Assembly: GCA_030549775.1 (NCBI GenBank)
Contig: CM060181.1
Location: 49,234,218 to 49,298,217 of the forward strand
DNA length: 64,000 nt
From: Tamarix chinensis
Lineage: Eukaryota; Streptophyta; Magnoliopsida; Caryophyllales; Tamaricaceae
Direction of reading: 5' to 3'
The position numbers and the translations under genes are program-made. The notes under the pieces are model-generated. The model had not been told where the DNA came from, searched no databases, and was given only the letters and a program-made list of their open reading frames with translations. Shown here in pieces: positions 10,825 to 24,892 of this stretch (within the stretch, counting starts at the first letter, position 1; each line of letters begins with the position of its first letter).

Positions 10825-11417
10825 AGTAGACTTTCAAAAAAAGCTGATGTCAAAAGATTTTGTAGTTTGTTCATTGATGAATTAATTGCATTCTAACCTA
10901 ATTTCCTTTATCTTTTCTTAAACAACGAGTGTCCTATGTTGACTTGGAGCTTGTAGTTATAAATTTTTGGATCAATCCCAACCATGTCCATGTAGGACCA
11001 AATAAAACTAATCCTTTTATTCCGTTATAAACTTAATCAAAGATTTTAAAATTCTAGGATAGTGATATGAATCGATCATGATCCTATGTTTTGGCGTTGA
11101 GTTGCACCTCATTGAGTTGCTCGACCTGCAGCAGCTTAGATTGTAATTGTTATAAGATTTGTGGGTTTACCTTTATTATTCTTTGATAGCTTGCGCAAGA
11201 AACCCTCTAAGAACTATTCACTTATTTAACTGCCCACTGGGTTTGGAAGTATATAACTTAGTGATAGCTTAAAGTCACCCAAGAATAATGTTGTAGACAA
11301 AGGGAGAACAAACCACTAGAAACTAGGCTAAATCTCTCTAAGTAAATCAGAAGTTGGATTTTCCCCACTTTGTGGTTCTATTCTCTGTTAAGCCTAATTA
11401 GAATTGTAAATTATTTC
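10825..11417. other. 593 bp without a recognisable feature
   Basis: Moderately AT-rich sequence with no convincing frame, no RNA gene and no recognisable repeat border. It separates the B1 and A2 LTRs and is probably older transposon or intergenic DNA. Confidence 0.4.
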
Positions 11418-12334
11418 TATAACACCCTTGTTTTTACGAACTTCAAAATTTTGCTGGCAGAGTTAAGCGTAGAAGCTAAAACAATAAAAACGAATGGTGT
11501 TACTGCCACACTTGGTACAAGTCCGGTTTCTTCTACCATTCTCATAGTAAGTGCTAAGACTAAAATCATTACTCCGCTTATATTAAAAATATAATTATAG
11601 AAATCAGAATAGAGAGAACATTAGATAAATATCGTGCTAATTAAAAACAACATCAGCAGTTTACAGAACTCAAGAGAGAAGTTATAGGTGGACATAGGGG
11701 TCCAAATACAGTAAAAAAAAAATAAGATAGCAAAAGAGATACTAGATAGTCCTATGCTCTCATATCCGAACTAGCAGCTTTCGACTGAACTCGGAAGCTA
11801 ACCTGCAAAGTCCACTACCCATTAAATAGGTAGGGCTCACAAGAATGAACCCTTCAGTACAATAGTACTAAACAACCCTTTATACCAAATTAATATGAAA
11901 AACCAGCATGGAATACATACAAGGCATATCAATTAACATGGTACAAGACATACACATATACATACAAGAATTGATATATAATAATCATTTAGAAAATCAA
12001 TTACCATCAAGTCTCATACTGTTCATATTTGTTTATTTGAAACAACTAAACTTACCAAATGAGTATACCAGAGATGTTATCTAAAGTATGATTAGAAACA
12101 AACTCCCACACAACAACTATAACCTTCACACATAACTCATATCTCAACATCAATCCCAACAAAATGCATAACATCATAGATAAGACACAAAGGCACAATA
12201 CCCACACAGGTAGGCACAAAGACTCCTACCAAACCACAGGTAGACATAAAGGCTACTACCGACCAATCTAATAATCAAATAACAATCATTATTATATCTA
12301 ATTTTATTTATTTACAATGAATTTAGGGACTCCG

Positions 12335-12960
12335 CTATTCTTAAACCAGTAGAATGATTTGAAGCACATCTCAAGGACAACACACCTGAGCCACTATTAT
12401 CATCTGGTGGAACGGACCCAATACCTCTTAGGGCAAAACGCTCATAAGCCACTATTATTAACTGGTGGAATGGTTTGAATCACCTCTCATGGACAACACA
12501 TCTGAGCCACTATTATCATCCAGTAGAACAAATCCAACACCTCTCAAGGTAAAACACTCTTGGGCTACTATTCTTAACTGATGAAATAGTTTGAATCACC
12601 TCTCAGGAACAACACACCTAATCCACTATTATTATCTGGTGGAATGGATCCCAACACCTGGTCCTAAATCATGTAATCTTCTACTTTAAATAATTAATAT
12701 CATATCCATTAGTTTTTATCTCAAATCATATTCTAGTTCATGTTGAGGATAGGACCCCACTATTCTTAACCTAGTGGAATGGACTGAAGTACCTCTCAGG
12801 GGTAGGACACTTGAGCCACTATTATTGTCCGGTGGAACGGATCTAACACCTCTCACGGTAAAATGCTCCTAAACCACTATTATTAGCTGATGGAAATGTC
12901 TGAATCACCTCTCAGGGACAATACACCTAAGCCACTATTATCGTCTGGTGGAATAAACCC
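12335..12960. repeat. CCACTATTAT-n-GGTGGAAYGG tandem palindromic repeat, A2 version
   Basis: About nine units such as CCACTATTATCATCTGGTGG, each followed by CACCTCTCAGGGxAAAACACTC. It has the same architecture as 5610-6000 but a different spacer, so the palindromic core is better kept than the rest. Confidence 0.8.
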
Positions 12961-13803
12961 ATAAACACCTCGACCCAACTCACGTGATCTTTCACTTTAA
13001 ATTATTAGTATCTTGTTCATGATTGGTTTATAAGTACAAAATATAATTAAGGCAAGCGAGATATCAACATACAGATCACAAAGTTGTTCTCTAAGGTTAA
13101 GCTTATTTCCCCTCCCCAAAAAACCCTAAATTCACAACTTAGACAAAACTTCTCCCATATTGATCATTTATCCACCAAACTTAGTATATCCTCAATTAAT
13201 ATTAGTATTAACATACCCAAAATTCGAGGTCTAGCTCCCACGTCTTACACATATGATAATAGTCCTATCTCAAAAGTTACTATTTACAAGGCTCCTAAAA
13301 CCCTAATATCACAGATAAATCATAACTTTTTCCATAAGGCTTATATACTTACCGAATTAAATATACAACCCCAAAATACCAATATTAACAACATATCCAA
13401 AATTCATGTCTTAACTCCAACATTTTACACATGTGATAAAAACATTATCATTTTAAGGTTACTATTTCCAAATTAGACCATTTCCTCATCTGAGGAACTT
13501 ATGGCATTCATAATTACTCCAATCACTCCATATGATCTTATTAGCATATTTTTAATCCACATAACACATTAAAATACCAAAATTTTCATATTAACCTAAA
13601 TTGACCAAAATACCTTTAAAGATAGCGAATAACCCTTATCTTACGAAAAGCTTATATTTTCAATATCATTATTTCCAAATCCTTCATTTATAAACATATA
13701 TCTTAAATATAATTATTCTCCACTCATCATACTACACTAAGCCCATATTACAAGCATATATTACACTAAACCACTTAGGTTTTCCCACGTAAGGCATTAT
13801 CAT

Positions 13804-14733
13804 TAGGGCTGTGCAAAAAATCCGTTATCCGAAAATCCGATCCAATATTTAAAAAATATGATCCGAGTTTTATGATATCCGATCCGGGTTTTAAAAACCG
13901 AAGCGTATATCCGATCCAATCAAAATTAAAAATTTTCGGAGCGAATATCCGATCCGATATTTTTCCGGATTATCCGATCCAATTAAATTATCTGGTATAT
14001 AACAAAAATATTTTTTAAAAATAAAATATATAAATATTTTTTTGATTAAATAAATTATATATATAATTATTTAACCCGAAAATTATGAATTTATGGACTT
14101 TAGATTATTGTTGTATTTGTGTTATGGACTTTGGACTTTGGACTTTGGATTATTGTTGATTTGTTGTATTTGTTATGGACTTTGGATTTTTAGAATTTAT
14201 TTTAATTGAATTCTACCAGGTTAAAATATCCACATTTGGATATTTCAATGCAGATATTTGGATTATTGTTGATTTGTTGTATTTGTTATAGATTTTGGAT
14301 TTTTAGAATTTATTTTAATTTAATTCTAGCATGTTAAAATATCCACATTTGGATATTTCAATGGCATATTTGGATTGTTGTTGATTTATTGTATTTGTTA
14401 TGGACTTTGGATTTTTGAATTTATATTAATTTAATTCTAGCAGGTTAAAATATCCACATATGGATATTTCAATGTAGATGTTTGGATATCAGATATCCGA
14501 ATTTAAATTATCAAATTTTCGGATATCCGGTCATAAACAAGTCTTTTTTGTTGAAAAATAAATATTTTTCGGATAATCAGATGTACCGGATATATCTGAT
14601 ATCCGTATCCAATTTTTCGGATATCCGCTATTAATGGATACGGATACGGATATAGGTTACTAAATATCCGATCGGATCGGATATCCGGAAAAAAATCCGA
14701 CCGGATACGGATATCCGGTTTTGCACAGCACTA
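13804..14733. mobile_element. Non-autonomous hAT-superfamily transposon, 930 bp, with perfect 8-bp target duplication
   Basis: The terminal inverted repeats are TAGGGCTGTGCAAAA (left) and TTTTGCACAGCACTA (right). The element is bounded on both sides by ATTATCAT (13796-13803 and 14734-14741). Eight-base duplications and this terminus are typical of plant hAT elements. There is no transposase frame. The subterminal regions are full of ATCCGATCC/GGATATCCG in both orientations. The middle has three ~113-bp direct repeats (starting near 14150, 14264 and 14378) with TTGTTGTATTTGTTATGGAC and AATATCCACATTTGGATATT. Confidence 0.92.
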
Positions 14734-17029
14734 ATTATCATAACGATATCACATAAAACACAGATAGATCCAATTTCCATACTTAACTATTTTTACTTAT
14801 TTCTAATTATCCGAGACAACCATAATCATTGTCAATATTGATGCTAACATTAAAAATATACTAAGGTCATTCTAGGCTCAATTATTCATATCTAGACACT
14901 CTATGCCGAAAATAACCAAAATGCTCCTGAGACCAAAATTTCCAAATTATCATCTATTTAAATATTAATTTCATTTTATTTATTAATTTTTCATGAAAAA
15001 CCTAAAACACCATAAATAAATTATTTATTATTCAATTTAAATTATCATATATGCCAAATGACTATTTTTCCCTTATACATAATTCTATACATAAAATCCT
15101 ATTATGCATTTTTAATTCATCTAAAACACGTGCTCACATACTCAATAATAGATAATATACATGAGACATGTTTTTCAGGATAAAAATCATAACAAACTCA
15201 AAATGATCAAATTGCTCCTAGGTCACTTATCCATAATAATTATTCTAGAATTATGTTCAAAAATGCTCAACCTACTATGTTATACATACATATTATACAA
15301 AATATTTTCTTAACATAATAATTTTTTTAATCACACTTTCATACCCAATATATTTTATCTCAGATATCATGCTCATTTTTCTGATTTTTATGATAGTAAT
15401 AAATAATACATAATCATAACGTAACGAATCATGCTTAACACATTTCACACATAAAAATCCTAATGTGCTATCATGCAATATTTATCACTTTAGTAAGGTA
15501 TAACGATTACCTAAATTCCACAAAAAATGTAAAAATAGCGGTATCCTGCTAAAATTATAAGGTCCTGCTACTCAAACTTTCTTACCTAAAAATAATACTA
15601 AATTTAACGAATTAATATATATCAGGTAAAATAATAATTATAATAATAAAATATTTTTTTAAAATTACCAAAATACCCTTACTTAATAACAATGGGTACC
15701 AACATCTATAAACCCCAAAATATTTCTCACGCTGCATGCGCAGCATGAGCCTCGGGTGCACGAACGAGGAGTGGATGGATCAATGGTTGGCTGGGTGGAG
15801 GGTGAGGCAGGGAGAGATGCTAGCAAGGGTAGAGACTAGTGGTGGTTGTTGGTTAATGGTGGAGGGTGGAGGGTGGTGAGTTGGCGGTTACGAGGTGGTG
15901 ATGTAGGGGCTTCCACGACTGGTGGTGGTTGGGCTCGATGGTGGAAGTGTAGAGGGATAAAGGGAGGTTACAAACAGGGCTAGATGACACAGGAGGAGAA
16001 GAGTGGTGGTGGTGGTATATATGCGTGATGCTAGGGGTGCAGGATGACAACAGGTGGAGAAGCTCATGGTGCAGGTAGGATGGTTGATGCTACAAGGAAG
16101 GGTGGCTAGGCTAGGGCAGGAGAAAGAAAGGGGTTGATGCTCAGTGGTGATGGCTACAAAAAGAGGTGACGATGGATGTTGGGGTGGACAAGGACAGGAG
16201 ACCTGTGGTTTTGGTTGGTGAACGAGGGTGAGGGTGGCGATTTTGCTAGGAGTGGAGGGTGCAGGAGGAGAGGAGCTAGAGGTAGGGAGGGGAGACAAGT
16301 CAGACAGGGGCAACAAACAATGGTGGAGTTGCTAGGTTGGGTTCGGTGGTGGCTCGAAGGGGCAGTGCAGAGGAAGTTGTGGTTGCGGGGGAGATAGTTG
16401 CTAGTGTTTCTATAGAAAAGGAGGAGGGGAGAAGGGAAGGGTGTTGAAGGTGGTGGTGTTTGGTTCTCGGGGGTTGGTGTCAAATAAGAACAAGGAGGGA
16501 GGGGCTGTTTGGTTGAGGGGGAATGCGTGCGTAAGTTTGGGTCCTGGGAGAATTGGTTTTTGGTTGAGAAGGTGGAGTCTGTATGTATGTATATAGATGG
16601 AGTTAAATGGAGTGAGGGAGGTGAGGTAACAGGGAGTTGGGTGCACATGGGATGGATTTGTGTGTGTATGTAAATACACATGCGGAGAAAGGGTGAGGTG
16701 ATGGGGTCGCAGTGGGAAAAGGGAAAAGTGTTTAAGAGGAGAAGATTGGGGCACAATAGAGGGGTAAAAATGGTAGGGTATGATAGAATTTTATTTATTT
16801 AGTTTTAGGTTTAATTTGGATAAATTATGATACTGGGTAGAAAAATAATTCAAAAAATATAATACGGATTGAGATAGGTTTAATAGAACAGGAAAAACAA
16901 TCGAGGACAAAATCATAGGGATTTACTTTGGGTTGCGGGTTTAAGGTTATAAATAACATAATTACACTAAGGTTTAAGTGTTAGTTTTGAATAAAAATGC
17001 CAAACACCTGAAAATAAAGGTTACAAAAG

Positions 17030-18032
17030 TTCACGATATCACAATTTATGAGTCTCAAGTCAAAACCAAAGAAGGAGGAAAGAAGCACAACTTAACCTCC
17101 TCCTAAGTGCAAGGTTAGCCAAGAGGAGAAAAGTGTAGGATCTTCAACCTTCCTCTATACTTCAATCCTTTGTTTAAATGGGAAACAAGGGAGATATCAT
17201 GCTAATATTAGAGAAGAAATAATAGAAAACAAATAATCAAATAAGGGAATCAAGAGGTAAAGCCTCTATTTTTCAATAGAAAAAGAAAAGTGGGAGAAGA
17301 TGAAGGATGCTAAACACTTAGCAAGGTAAACTAAAGAAAAATAAATAAAGGAGAGCTTGTGTTGAAGGATAAGGGTAAAATGAATCATAAATGAGGTTAG
17401 GGGAGGATAGGTAGTCGAAGCTTCAAGGGAAAAAGAGAGAGGAATTGTTGACTTTGGTTGAGTGTAAAGCTAAGGTGTAAAAGTTGAAAAATGATTAATT
17501 GTGAGTAAAATCAATCCATAACATAGGTGAGACAAGTCAAGGGTGTAGGGGAAGGTTTGCACACAACTCTAGTGGCTAGAAGAAGAAGAAGGTAGGAAGG
17601 AGAAATGTGTCAAAAGTGATTTTATGAGATTTTTAGATAAATAAAATCATATAATTATTTAAATAATGTGAAAATATTTCCAAAGCTCTAAACTATGATT
17701 ATTAATAAAGAGACTAATTAAAATTGTAGGAAATTATTGGAAGAAAAATTGAAACAAAAACCAGGAAGCGCTCGAAAATTTTCAGCATAACTAGTTGGCT
17801 AGTTATAAAATATCACTGGATTGGTTTTCTTCCACCAGTTGATTAGTTTTTCGAGTGTGGATATCTGGGTTTGTCAATGAACCATTCGATTAATTTTGAG
17901 TGAACAATCAACTAGTAATGCTAAAACCCACTCATTTACCCATTTTTCAAGCATTTTCCAAAACCAAAATGTTTTTGTCATATCAACATAATTTTAAATA
18001 CATTTAAAAAAATTTTAGGATAAAGTATTACA
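17030..18032 (-). mobile_element. Truncated LTR-like repeat C1, related in reverse to 57287-58320
   Basis: Purine-rich sequence then an AT-rich tail ending TTTTAGGATAAAGTATTACA at 18032, similar to the GGGxATTAxA ends of the main family. Its reverse complement aligns with 57287-58320 (for example GGAAGGTTGAAG...GGAGGAGGTTA). It contains TTGATTAGTTT/ATTGGTTTTC-like motifs at 17780-17920 that recur at 57415-57530 and 60780-61040. Left border not resolved. Confidence 0.45.
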
Positions 18033-19887
18033 ATACTGGATAGACCCAAGATGATTAAAAATAAGTAGAATCACTATAAGTTGATAATTCTTGAAATAAA
18101 AGAAAGGAAAAGCATAGAAATTGTCAAACAAGACCCTCATACAACAAAAGAAAACATATTTCTTGATCTATATAATAAGACTAGTGCAATCAAGATTCTT
18201 GGAATTAAAAGAAACATCATTCCTGGCTTTTCAAAAGAAGCATGGAAATACATCTTAAAATCTTTTTTGCCATCTCCTTGTGCATCCAACACGACTATAG
18301 GGGTTCGTCATACCACGAGGGATACCAAATCACTCCCTAATCTTCATCCACACCATTAAAGTCGAGTTCTTCATTTTCAGTAGGGTGGAAAGAGCAAGTT
18401 TGTTCTACATTCAATAAATCAAGCCAAACCTAAATGTTGAGGCACTTCAATACAACCAGTCATAGGACACAAGAATATACAGTAGTGCCACGACAGTTAA
18501 TTTCAAATAGGACATCTGGTGTTGTTTTGATCCTTGTTTTTTAAGTAAAATAGGAGCAAGAGAAGGATTTGCAAGTTGGGATTAAGAGAGCTGCTCTAGT
18601 GAGAATATGGCTATTGGGGCCACAAAAGAGCCATTGGGGAGATTTTTGTAATTTTAATAAATAAGAATACTTTAGCAATTATACAGTGTCATTTGGCAAG
18701 AAGATGGGCATCAGAGATAGATGGTTTATTTTTTTATGGTACCCATGAGGAAGTTATATAGGAAACTTTCACTATATTTGGTTAACGTATCACTTAACTA
18801 CAATAATAATACATAGAGCAAAATATAATGTACGATAATCACAGTAATTCATGTAACTTTGCTATAATACAAGACTATATAAAACAATGTCCATTTAATA
18901 ATTAAAATTAATTTTAAAATATTGCATAAAAAAACGAAATAGTTTGTGTTGATGATTTGAAGCATGGGTCTTGATTGCTATGCTATAACTTTCTCAGCGT
19001 TAAATATTAATAATACTCGCGGGATAAACCGCTCATATGTATATGGAAAACAATACCTACGCAACAACCATATGACAAGTAATCGTTGGTGAATCTTATT
19101 TATAAATAGTCATACCCCAATTCAGATAATCATATACACAAAACAAGAAAAAATTTGCACCCAAGACAAGCAATTGATCTTATGATTCAACTGGTTATAC
19201 AATATGTATTATATAATTGGTCGTTAATTAAGTATGTTTTTACCTTTTTTGTAACTTTATTTGTCTTTAATTAGAGTTATCTAAAAAAAGTATAGCATTA
19301 TATTCCTAAAAAAATTCTCTACAAGAAAAAGCCAATATTGATATAATTTCAACTTTAAATTTATTATATTAAAATATATAATAATTGTCTCTATATTTTA
19401 TTATACTTATATTCCATCAATATTAGATGTAATTTTATAAGTAAACCAACTTATTATATTCCACTATAACTTCATATTTTATCAATATAGTATAATGATT
19501 CGCCACGGATGTCCACCAATATAAGTTATAATTTCTTAAGTAAATTGACATGTTATCTTTCACCGTAATTGTCCTTATATTTCAGTATTAATATTTTATA
19601 TTTTATCATTATATTTGTGTTTTACCATTATTATTTTTATACTCTATCGTATATTGTAATTTTTATAAGAAAATTAAATTCTCAAATTCCATCATAATTA
19701 ACTTCAAATTTTATCATAATTATTTTTATATTTTTCCAAGCATGTATTCATGTTACGCCCTTAATAATTATTATTTCTAATATTTTCCCATTGTTGTTGT
19801 TAATGTTTCATCATTGTTATTTATCAATATTTACTCAGATTAATCATTGTTGTACTTATATTTTATTATACCAAAAATATATCAATA
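18033..19887. other. AT-rich intergenic DNA, nothing recognised
   Basis: One 92-codon frame (18081-18359, plus) has no domain I recognise and no supporting context. The rest is AT-rich with frequent TATTTTATCATTAT-type runs at 19370-19860 and no RNA gene or repeat border that I can define. Confidence 0.4.
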
Positions 19888-20229
19888 TATTGTAAATATT
19901 CTATTTACTTATTATGGATATATATATTGTGAATTTGTATTGTATTGAACAATATATTTAATACTCCCATAGTACCATTAATTGTTATAACTTTTTTCAT
20001 TATAATTTCAACCCTTCAACTCTCTGTATCCTTCATATTCTTTTATATTCTCAAACTTCTTCTTATAATAGATGTGATAACTATGGGTTATATATATATA
20101 TATATATATATAGGATATTGTAAATTAAAAATATAAGAGAAAAATCGCACGTATCAATAAGAATCAAAAGTCGCATTTTTCTTACTCTCTATATTGTTAT
20201 TATCTCTCTTTGAATTTATCAATATTATA
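19888..20229 (+). repeat. Left LTR of the decayed copia-like element
   Basis: It aligns with 23877-24284 at moderate identity. The right copy has an extra ~35 bp near its start and a longer AT dinucleotide run. The divergence indicates an old insertion. Confidence 0.55.
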
Positions 20230-23200
20230 AAACATTATCAGCACAATTAGCCTCTAAATTATCTCTTCTCCTTATATGTTGCTCATCATCTCCTTAGCAT
20301 AATCATTCAAAAATTAATTCCATTTTGTCGTTAGATTCATCTTGCCTCTTTCTATCAAATATTCAAGACTAATCTATAAATGAGTATTCAATAGAGTTGA
20401 TCAATTTAAGGATGTTGGGTTGCCCATAAGCAAATAAATATGGAGTTCATGTTCAGTTCGACCAGTGCTTGATAAAAGGGGGTGTTATATACTCATTAAT
20501 TATCATTCTATATGAATATGATTATTATGTGTCATATAGGAATAATCTACACATTTTGTTTCTTATAAGATATCTTAATTTTTTGGAGGCATATGAAAGG
20601 TTGCATATGCAACATATCTTACAATCGAGTGGTTGAATTGAATTGATTAAGCATCTTAAGGATGATATAGCATTATAGTTCTAGAATAGACTTGAAACGA
20701 GAAAATTTTATTCCTATCTCTACCTTTACTTTAATCTTATACTAACTAATATTTTTATCAATTTTAATTGGATATATTGATAATATGTAATTTAATTTGA
20801 TTGTATATATGATGATTTTCTTTCCAATTATCAGATAGAGGGTAGAGATAAATGACAATAGAAGGATAAAATTTTCCCAATCAATAAATTCATATTGTCT
20901 ATAATATGATCAATTAAAGCTAAGGATCAAAAGTGATGAATTGGTGGCTACATTGCCCATTACCATATGTAGATCTCCATCACTTAAATATAATTGAAAG
21001 TCATCTAAAGTGGTAATGTTAAGAAAATTACTTAAATTTAGACGTAATGGATTAGTTGTCTCATCGCCCATTACCTTGTGCATGAAAGTGATGAATTGAT
21101 AGTATCATCGGTCATCACTACATACATATCTCAACACTTAAAGTTGATTGGAGAATATAGTGCAAGCCCCCATTAGCCTAAGTTAATGGAGAGTTACTAG
21201 AAGTGGCTAAAGTTTTTTTGCATACCCAAAGTATGGATGGATGATTGCACAAGTGTTGGTAGAAGCATGAAACTCCCAACCAATTATATTATTTACTAGT
21301 ATGTATCTGAGGTAGAGAAGGATATGATACAACTAAGGTGGAATCCAAAAAACTAGCCTAATGATTAAATGATCTTGAAGACCTTATGCACAATTCGATT
21401 ATAAAGATTGAATGATTAAAAGGCAACGAATACCTTATGTATAATTTGATCAAGGAGATTAAATAATTAAAAGTTTTTTAAGACTTATGTAATACCAATA
21501 AAGAAGATTAGATTGTATTAAATATCTCAAGTGTTTTTTTAATCCAGAAGATTGAACTATTTGGTGGTTTATAGACACGCACTAATTTTATTTTTACACT
21601 TTCTATTTATGCAATATTAATTCTTACAATTTAGTTTATGTAAGTTTAATTTTTGCAATGTCTAATGTATTTGTTCTAATCATAAAGTGGTGATGATCGC
21701 TTTGTGCATAATTTATCAACCATTTAATCATAAGACTATGCACTTATTTCGTTACTGATAGTGCTCAAAACCTACCATAGTCAAGTCTCTTCTACTACCA
21801 TAGTGGTTGGAATATTTACAATAGCCTCCTCATTATGTTACAATTTTAGGGGATAGACATATTTTGATAGTTGAAGCCTAAAGTTTCTTATCAAATAACT
21901 AGTTTGATTGTTAAAGCTTAAAGCTTCCCCTTTACTTATTAGTGCAATTGTTGAAACATAAAATTTTTCATTTGATATAAGTACTTTAACAGCAGAGGAT
22001 AAATGCTTCATGCGTCATATACTTAAATACGATCTAGAAGATCAATTTATTCCATTAAAATGTCATTGTACAATCTATTTTAAAGATGAAGTATTTGGTA
22101 AGCTTATAATTGACAAAAATGTACACGTGTATGTGGAGTGATAAACTTATTAAAGAGTTTCCTAATTTAATAATCGAATGACAAAATTATGCATGATATT
22201 ATGCCTGAGTTTCTGAAGAACTTACTATAGCCTATGAGTATTTGCAGGTATTATTACCATCATGATCGACTAAAAGCCTAAAATAAATGCACAATATATG
22301 TATTTGGTATATTAAAAAAAAGGTGTCACTAACTAGAAATCAGTAAACTATAAAAAATTATTTTTGCATCATGAGAAGTAAGATCACATTAGTGCAGCAA
22401 TGATATGTAAGATCATTTAAACTCACACGAGCACCCACTTAAAATCCTAAATATTATTTTAATTGATGATCTCATATAAACAACATATTCTTCTTTATAA
22501 ATTTATAGTCATGATAATATAAAAAAAAAAAGCAAAATCTTCTATGTCTTCAATAGAATTCAAGTTAAAACATGTTTACCATTTGAATTTACCATGATAT
22601 ATAATGATGCATCAATATAAGGTCACATGTTATATTTTACAATTAATATTATTGTATTGACACAAAAATAAATATCCATCCAATTATGGTAAAAATGCAA
22701 TTAATGCTTCAAATTGGAAGCAAAATAATATGGTAGAGTCATTGATTATATATTTGATTAGTAAACCCTTATTAGTGAGGTTTAAAAGTGAAATATCAAT
22801 ATGCATCAAGTGATTTTTTGTATGTACAAATCGCATATCACATTATCCCTTAAGTCAGGTTAATTGAGATTAAATATGATGCTTATTTTAAAAAATTGGA
22901 TGATTCTTATATGTGCGTCTACAATCCCCCATAAATATAAAATTAAGCTACAAAGAAGATTAGAAATGTTTGTTTCCTCTGCCTCTACAGAGAGAAGAGG
23001 AAATTGAAATTATAAAGCAAGCAATCACTTAAAAAGTCTTCCATGAGATACGAACTCAAAGAAAATCAAAGTGCATTTGATTAGCCTTATACTTGCTAGA
23101 TATAGCTCAAATATAATTTACATTTGTTATGGCTAATAAATTAAAAAACCAATATATGTTTTGACTAAAGTTAACTCACATAGAAGTTATTGTAGTGACT

Positions 23201-23876
23201 TTAAATAAGTTAATAGTAAGTATGATATAAATACGCTATAAACATATAATATGGGTCTGAAGAGTTGAATTCTCATAAAAGGAATTACAATCCTTAAAAA
23301 TGATAGAAAACTTATCAAAATGAATTGACATGCCCATATAGATAGAATCAAAGAATAAATTCCACCGATGAATGAAATATTAATTAATTATCCTTATATC
23401 GATGTAAGATATTATGAGCTAGACATTAGCAATGCCTTAACTTAAACAGCTACAACTAATAATGAATAAAAGTGATAACTATTATTGATTTATTATAGAA
23501 TGTCATTTGATAACTTATTATCGAGTTGGAATAATCAAATACATCTACTCATTTAGCTTGATTTGTATGGATAAAAAGTATAATATCTGCATATATATAT
23601 CAATTGACTATAAGTAGATATTTGTAAAGAAATATTTTAAAAATATATTGGTTACATGTCTTTATACAAAAATTAAAATTTTGCCCCTTATAAGGTTTTT
23701 ACAGGCAAAATTTTCAAATATAAGCACTTTTAAAATATAGTTATACATATAAACAAAATCATGCGTAATATAACATATGAGGTAGACATATTAAATTAAA
23801 GAAAAAAACTATACTATTTTCTTTGATCATAATTTTAACCCACTAAAATTTTCTAATAATACCTCTTAAAAGAGAG

Positions 23877-24106
23877 TGTTGTAAATATCAAAAGATGTAC
23901 ATAAAAAATTAATATTATAAACATTATATTTTTATATTATGGATATATACATTATAATTCTGTACTATGTTCAATTATAGATTTAATACTACCATTAATA
24001 CCATCAATTATAATACTTTATTATTATTATTATAATTCCAACTCATCAATTCCACGTATACTTGATATTTTTTTCTATTCTCTAACTTCTTCTCAAAATA
24101 GATATG

Positions 24107-24163
<57 letters not shown>

Positions 24164-24284
24164 AAATTATAAATTATAAATGTAAGAGAAAAAACATATG
24201 AATCAATGAAAATTATTTTCAAATTTCCATTCTCCTTTCCTCTCTATAATAGTATTATTTCTTTTTAAATTTATCAATATTACA
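23877..24284 (+). repeat. Right LTR of the decayed copia-like element
   Basis: It begins TGTTGTAAATATC and ends CAATATTACA, so TG...CA ends are kept. It includes a pure (AT)n run at about 24111-24154. Confidence 0.55.
24111..24154. repeat. (AT)n microsatellite
   Basis: About 22 uninterrupted AT units, followed by ACACACAC. The equivalent run in the left LTR (20090-20112) is about half as long. Confidence 0.9.
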
Positions 24285-24336
24285 GCACTAATTAAATATT
24301 TATTTATAGATAAACTCCAACGACATTTTAATATAA

Positions 24337-24892
24337 TTATTTTATTTTTAACATATGTACAACTAAAGATAAATCTATTGCTAAAATTTTATACAAAATA
24401 AAAATTTTGACCGTACCTCTTTTCGTCGGTCTGTAGCGACTGATTATACCATGCTCAAGGTATAGAGCTATCCTTCCATATGAACCCAAGAGCCGGCATG
24501 TTCTGAAGCCTTTTTGTTGAACAGAATCTAGCTCACATCGGACTGGAAATGCTAGAACTTGTAACTGGAAAATTTGGAGGCGACTGGTGAGATACAATCA
24601 AACAACGAAAGTTGCCGTGAACATCCGGATATTTAGCAAAAAAGATGATACACCTTCCTACATTTGGCAGTCTACTGTCCCAAAATAGAGATCAATGGTA
24701 TCTATATAGATCGATCCATTACAGAACGAAAGGCCAAAGCCCGAACTACATATTACTCACATAGCACTAAATACTTAGAAGCCAAGAAACCGCAGCAGCA
24801 GCTGACACTTGAAACGACGTTACACCTGCATCTAAGATCGCCTCCTCCAAATTGTAGTAAATTTAAGATCATCAATTTATACAGTTAGCCAT
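24337..24892 (-). other. Probable 3' untranslated region of the PP2A-A gene
   Basis: Non-repetitive sequence follows the TAG stop. An AATAAA-like signal on the minus strand (reverse of TTTATT) lies near 24340, just before the copia-like LTR. The frames seen here (24337-24597, 24664-24888) have no recognisable product. The polyadenylation site is inferred. Confidence 0.35.

Larger units (their letters stand above)
11418..17025 (-). mobile_element. Long LTR of the same family, copy A2, carrying an hAT insertion
   Basis: It starts TATAACACCC, followed by GTTACTGCCACACTTGGTAC and AAGTGCTAAGACTAAAA, the family end block. Then come a CCACTATTAT array (12335-12960), an hAT-like element at 13804-14733, the 'TAATGTGCTATCATGC' block shared with copy A3, a G-rich block (15740-16770) and an AT-rich tail. 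The right end is uncertain: GGTAGGGTATGATA at ~16785 or AAAGGTTACA at ~17025 are both candidates, and I found no target duplication for either. Confidence 0.65.
19888..24284 (+). mobile_element. Decayed copia-like LTR element, no intact frame
   Basis: Two diverged direct repeats (19888-20229 and 23877-24284) share TTATGGATATATA, the ATTTAATACT..CCATTAAT block, CTCTAACTTCTTCT-like sequence, an (AT)n run, AAGAGAAAAA and TTTATCAATATTA. The left copy is followed by AAACATTATCAGCAC, which resembles a tRNA-derived primer site. The right copy is preceded by the purine-rich CTTAAAAGAGAG. The interior is saturated with stops. Assignment to copia is inferred from layout and the short LTRs; there is no clear target duplication. 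Confidence 0.55.

Noticed and set aside
18081..18359. 92-codon plus frame as a gene
   Set aside because: No recognisable domain, no promoter or splice context, flanked by repeats; retained only as unannotated sequence.
19945..20136. 63-codon hydrophobic frame as a small membrane protein
   Set aside because: AT-rich sequence within a decayed LTR, ending in a TA microsatellite; no counterpart frame in the other LTR copy.
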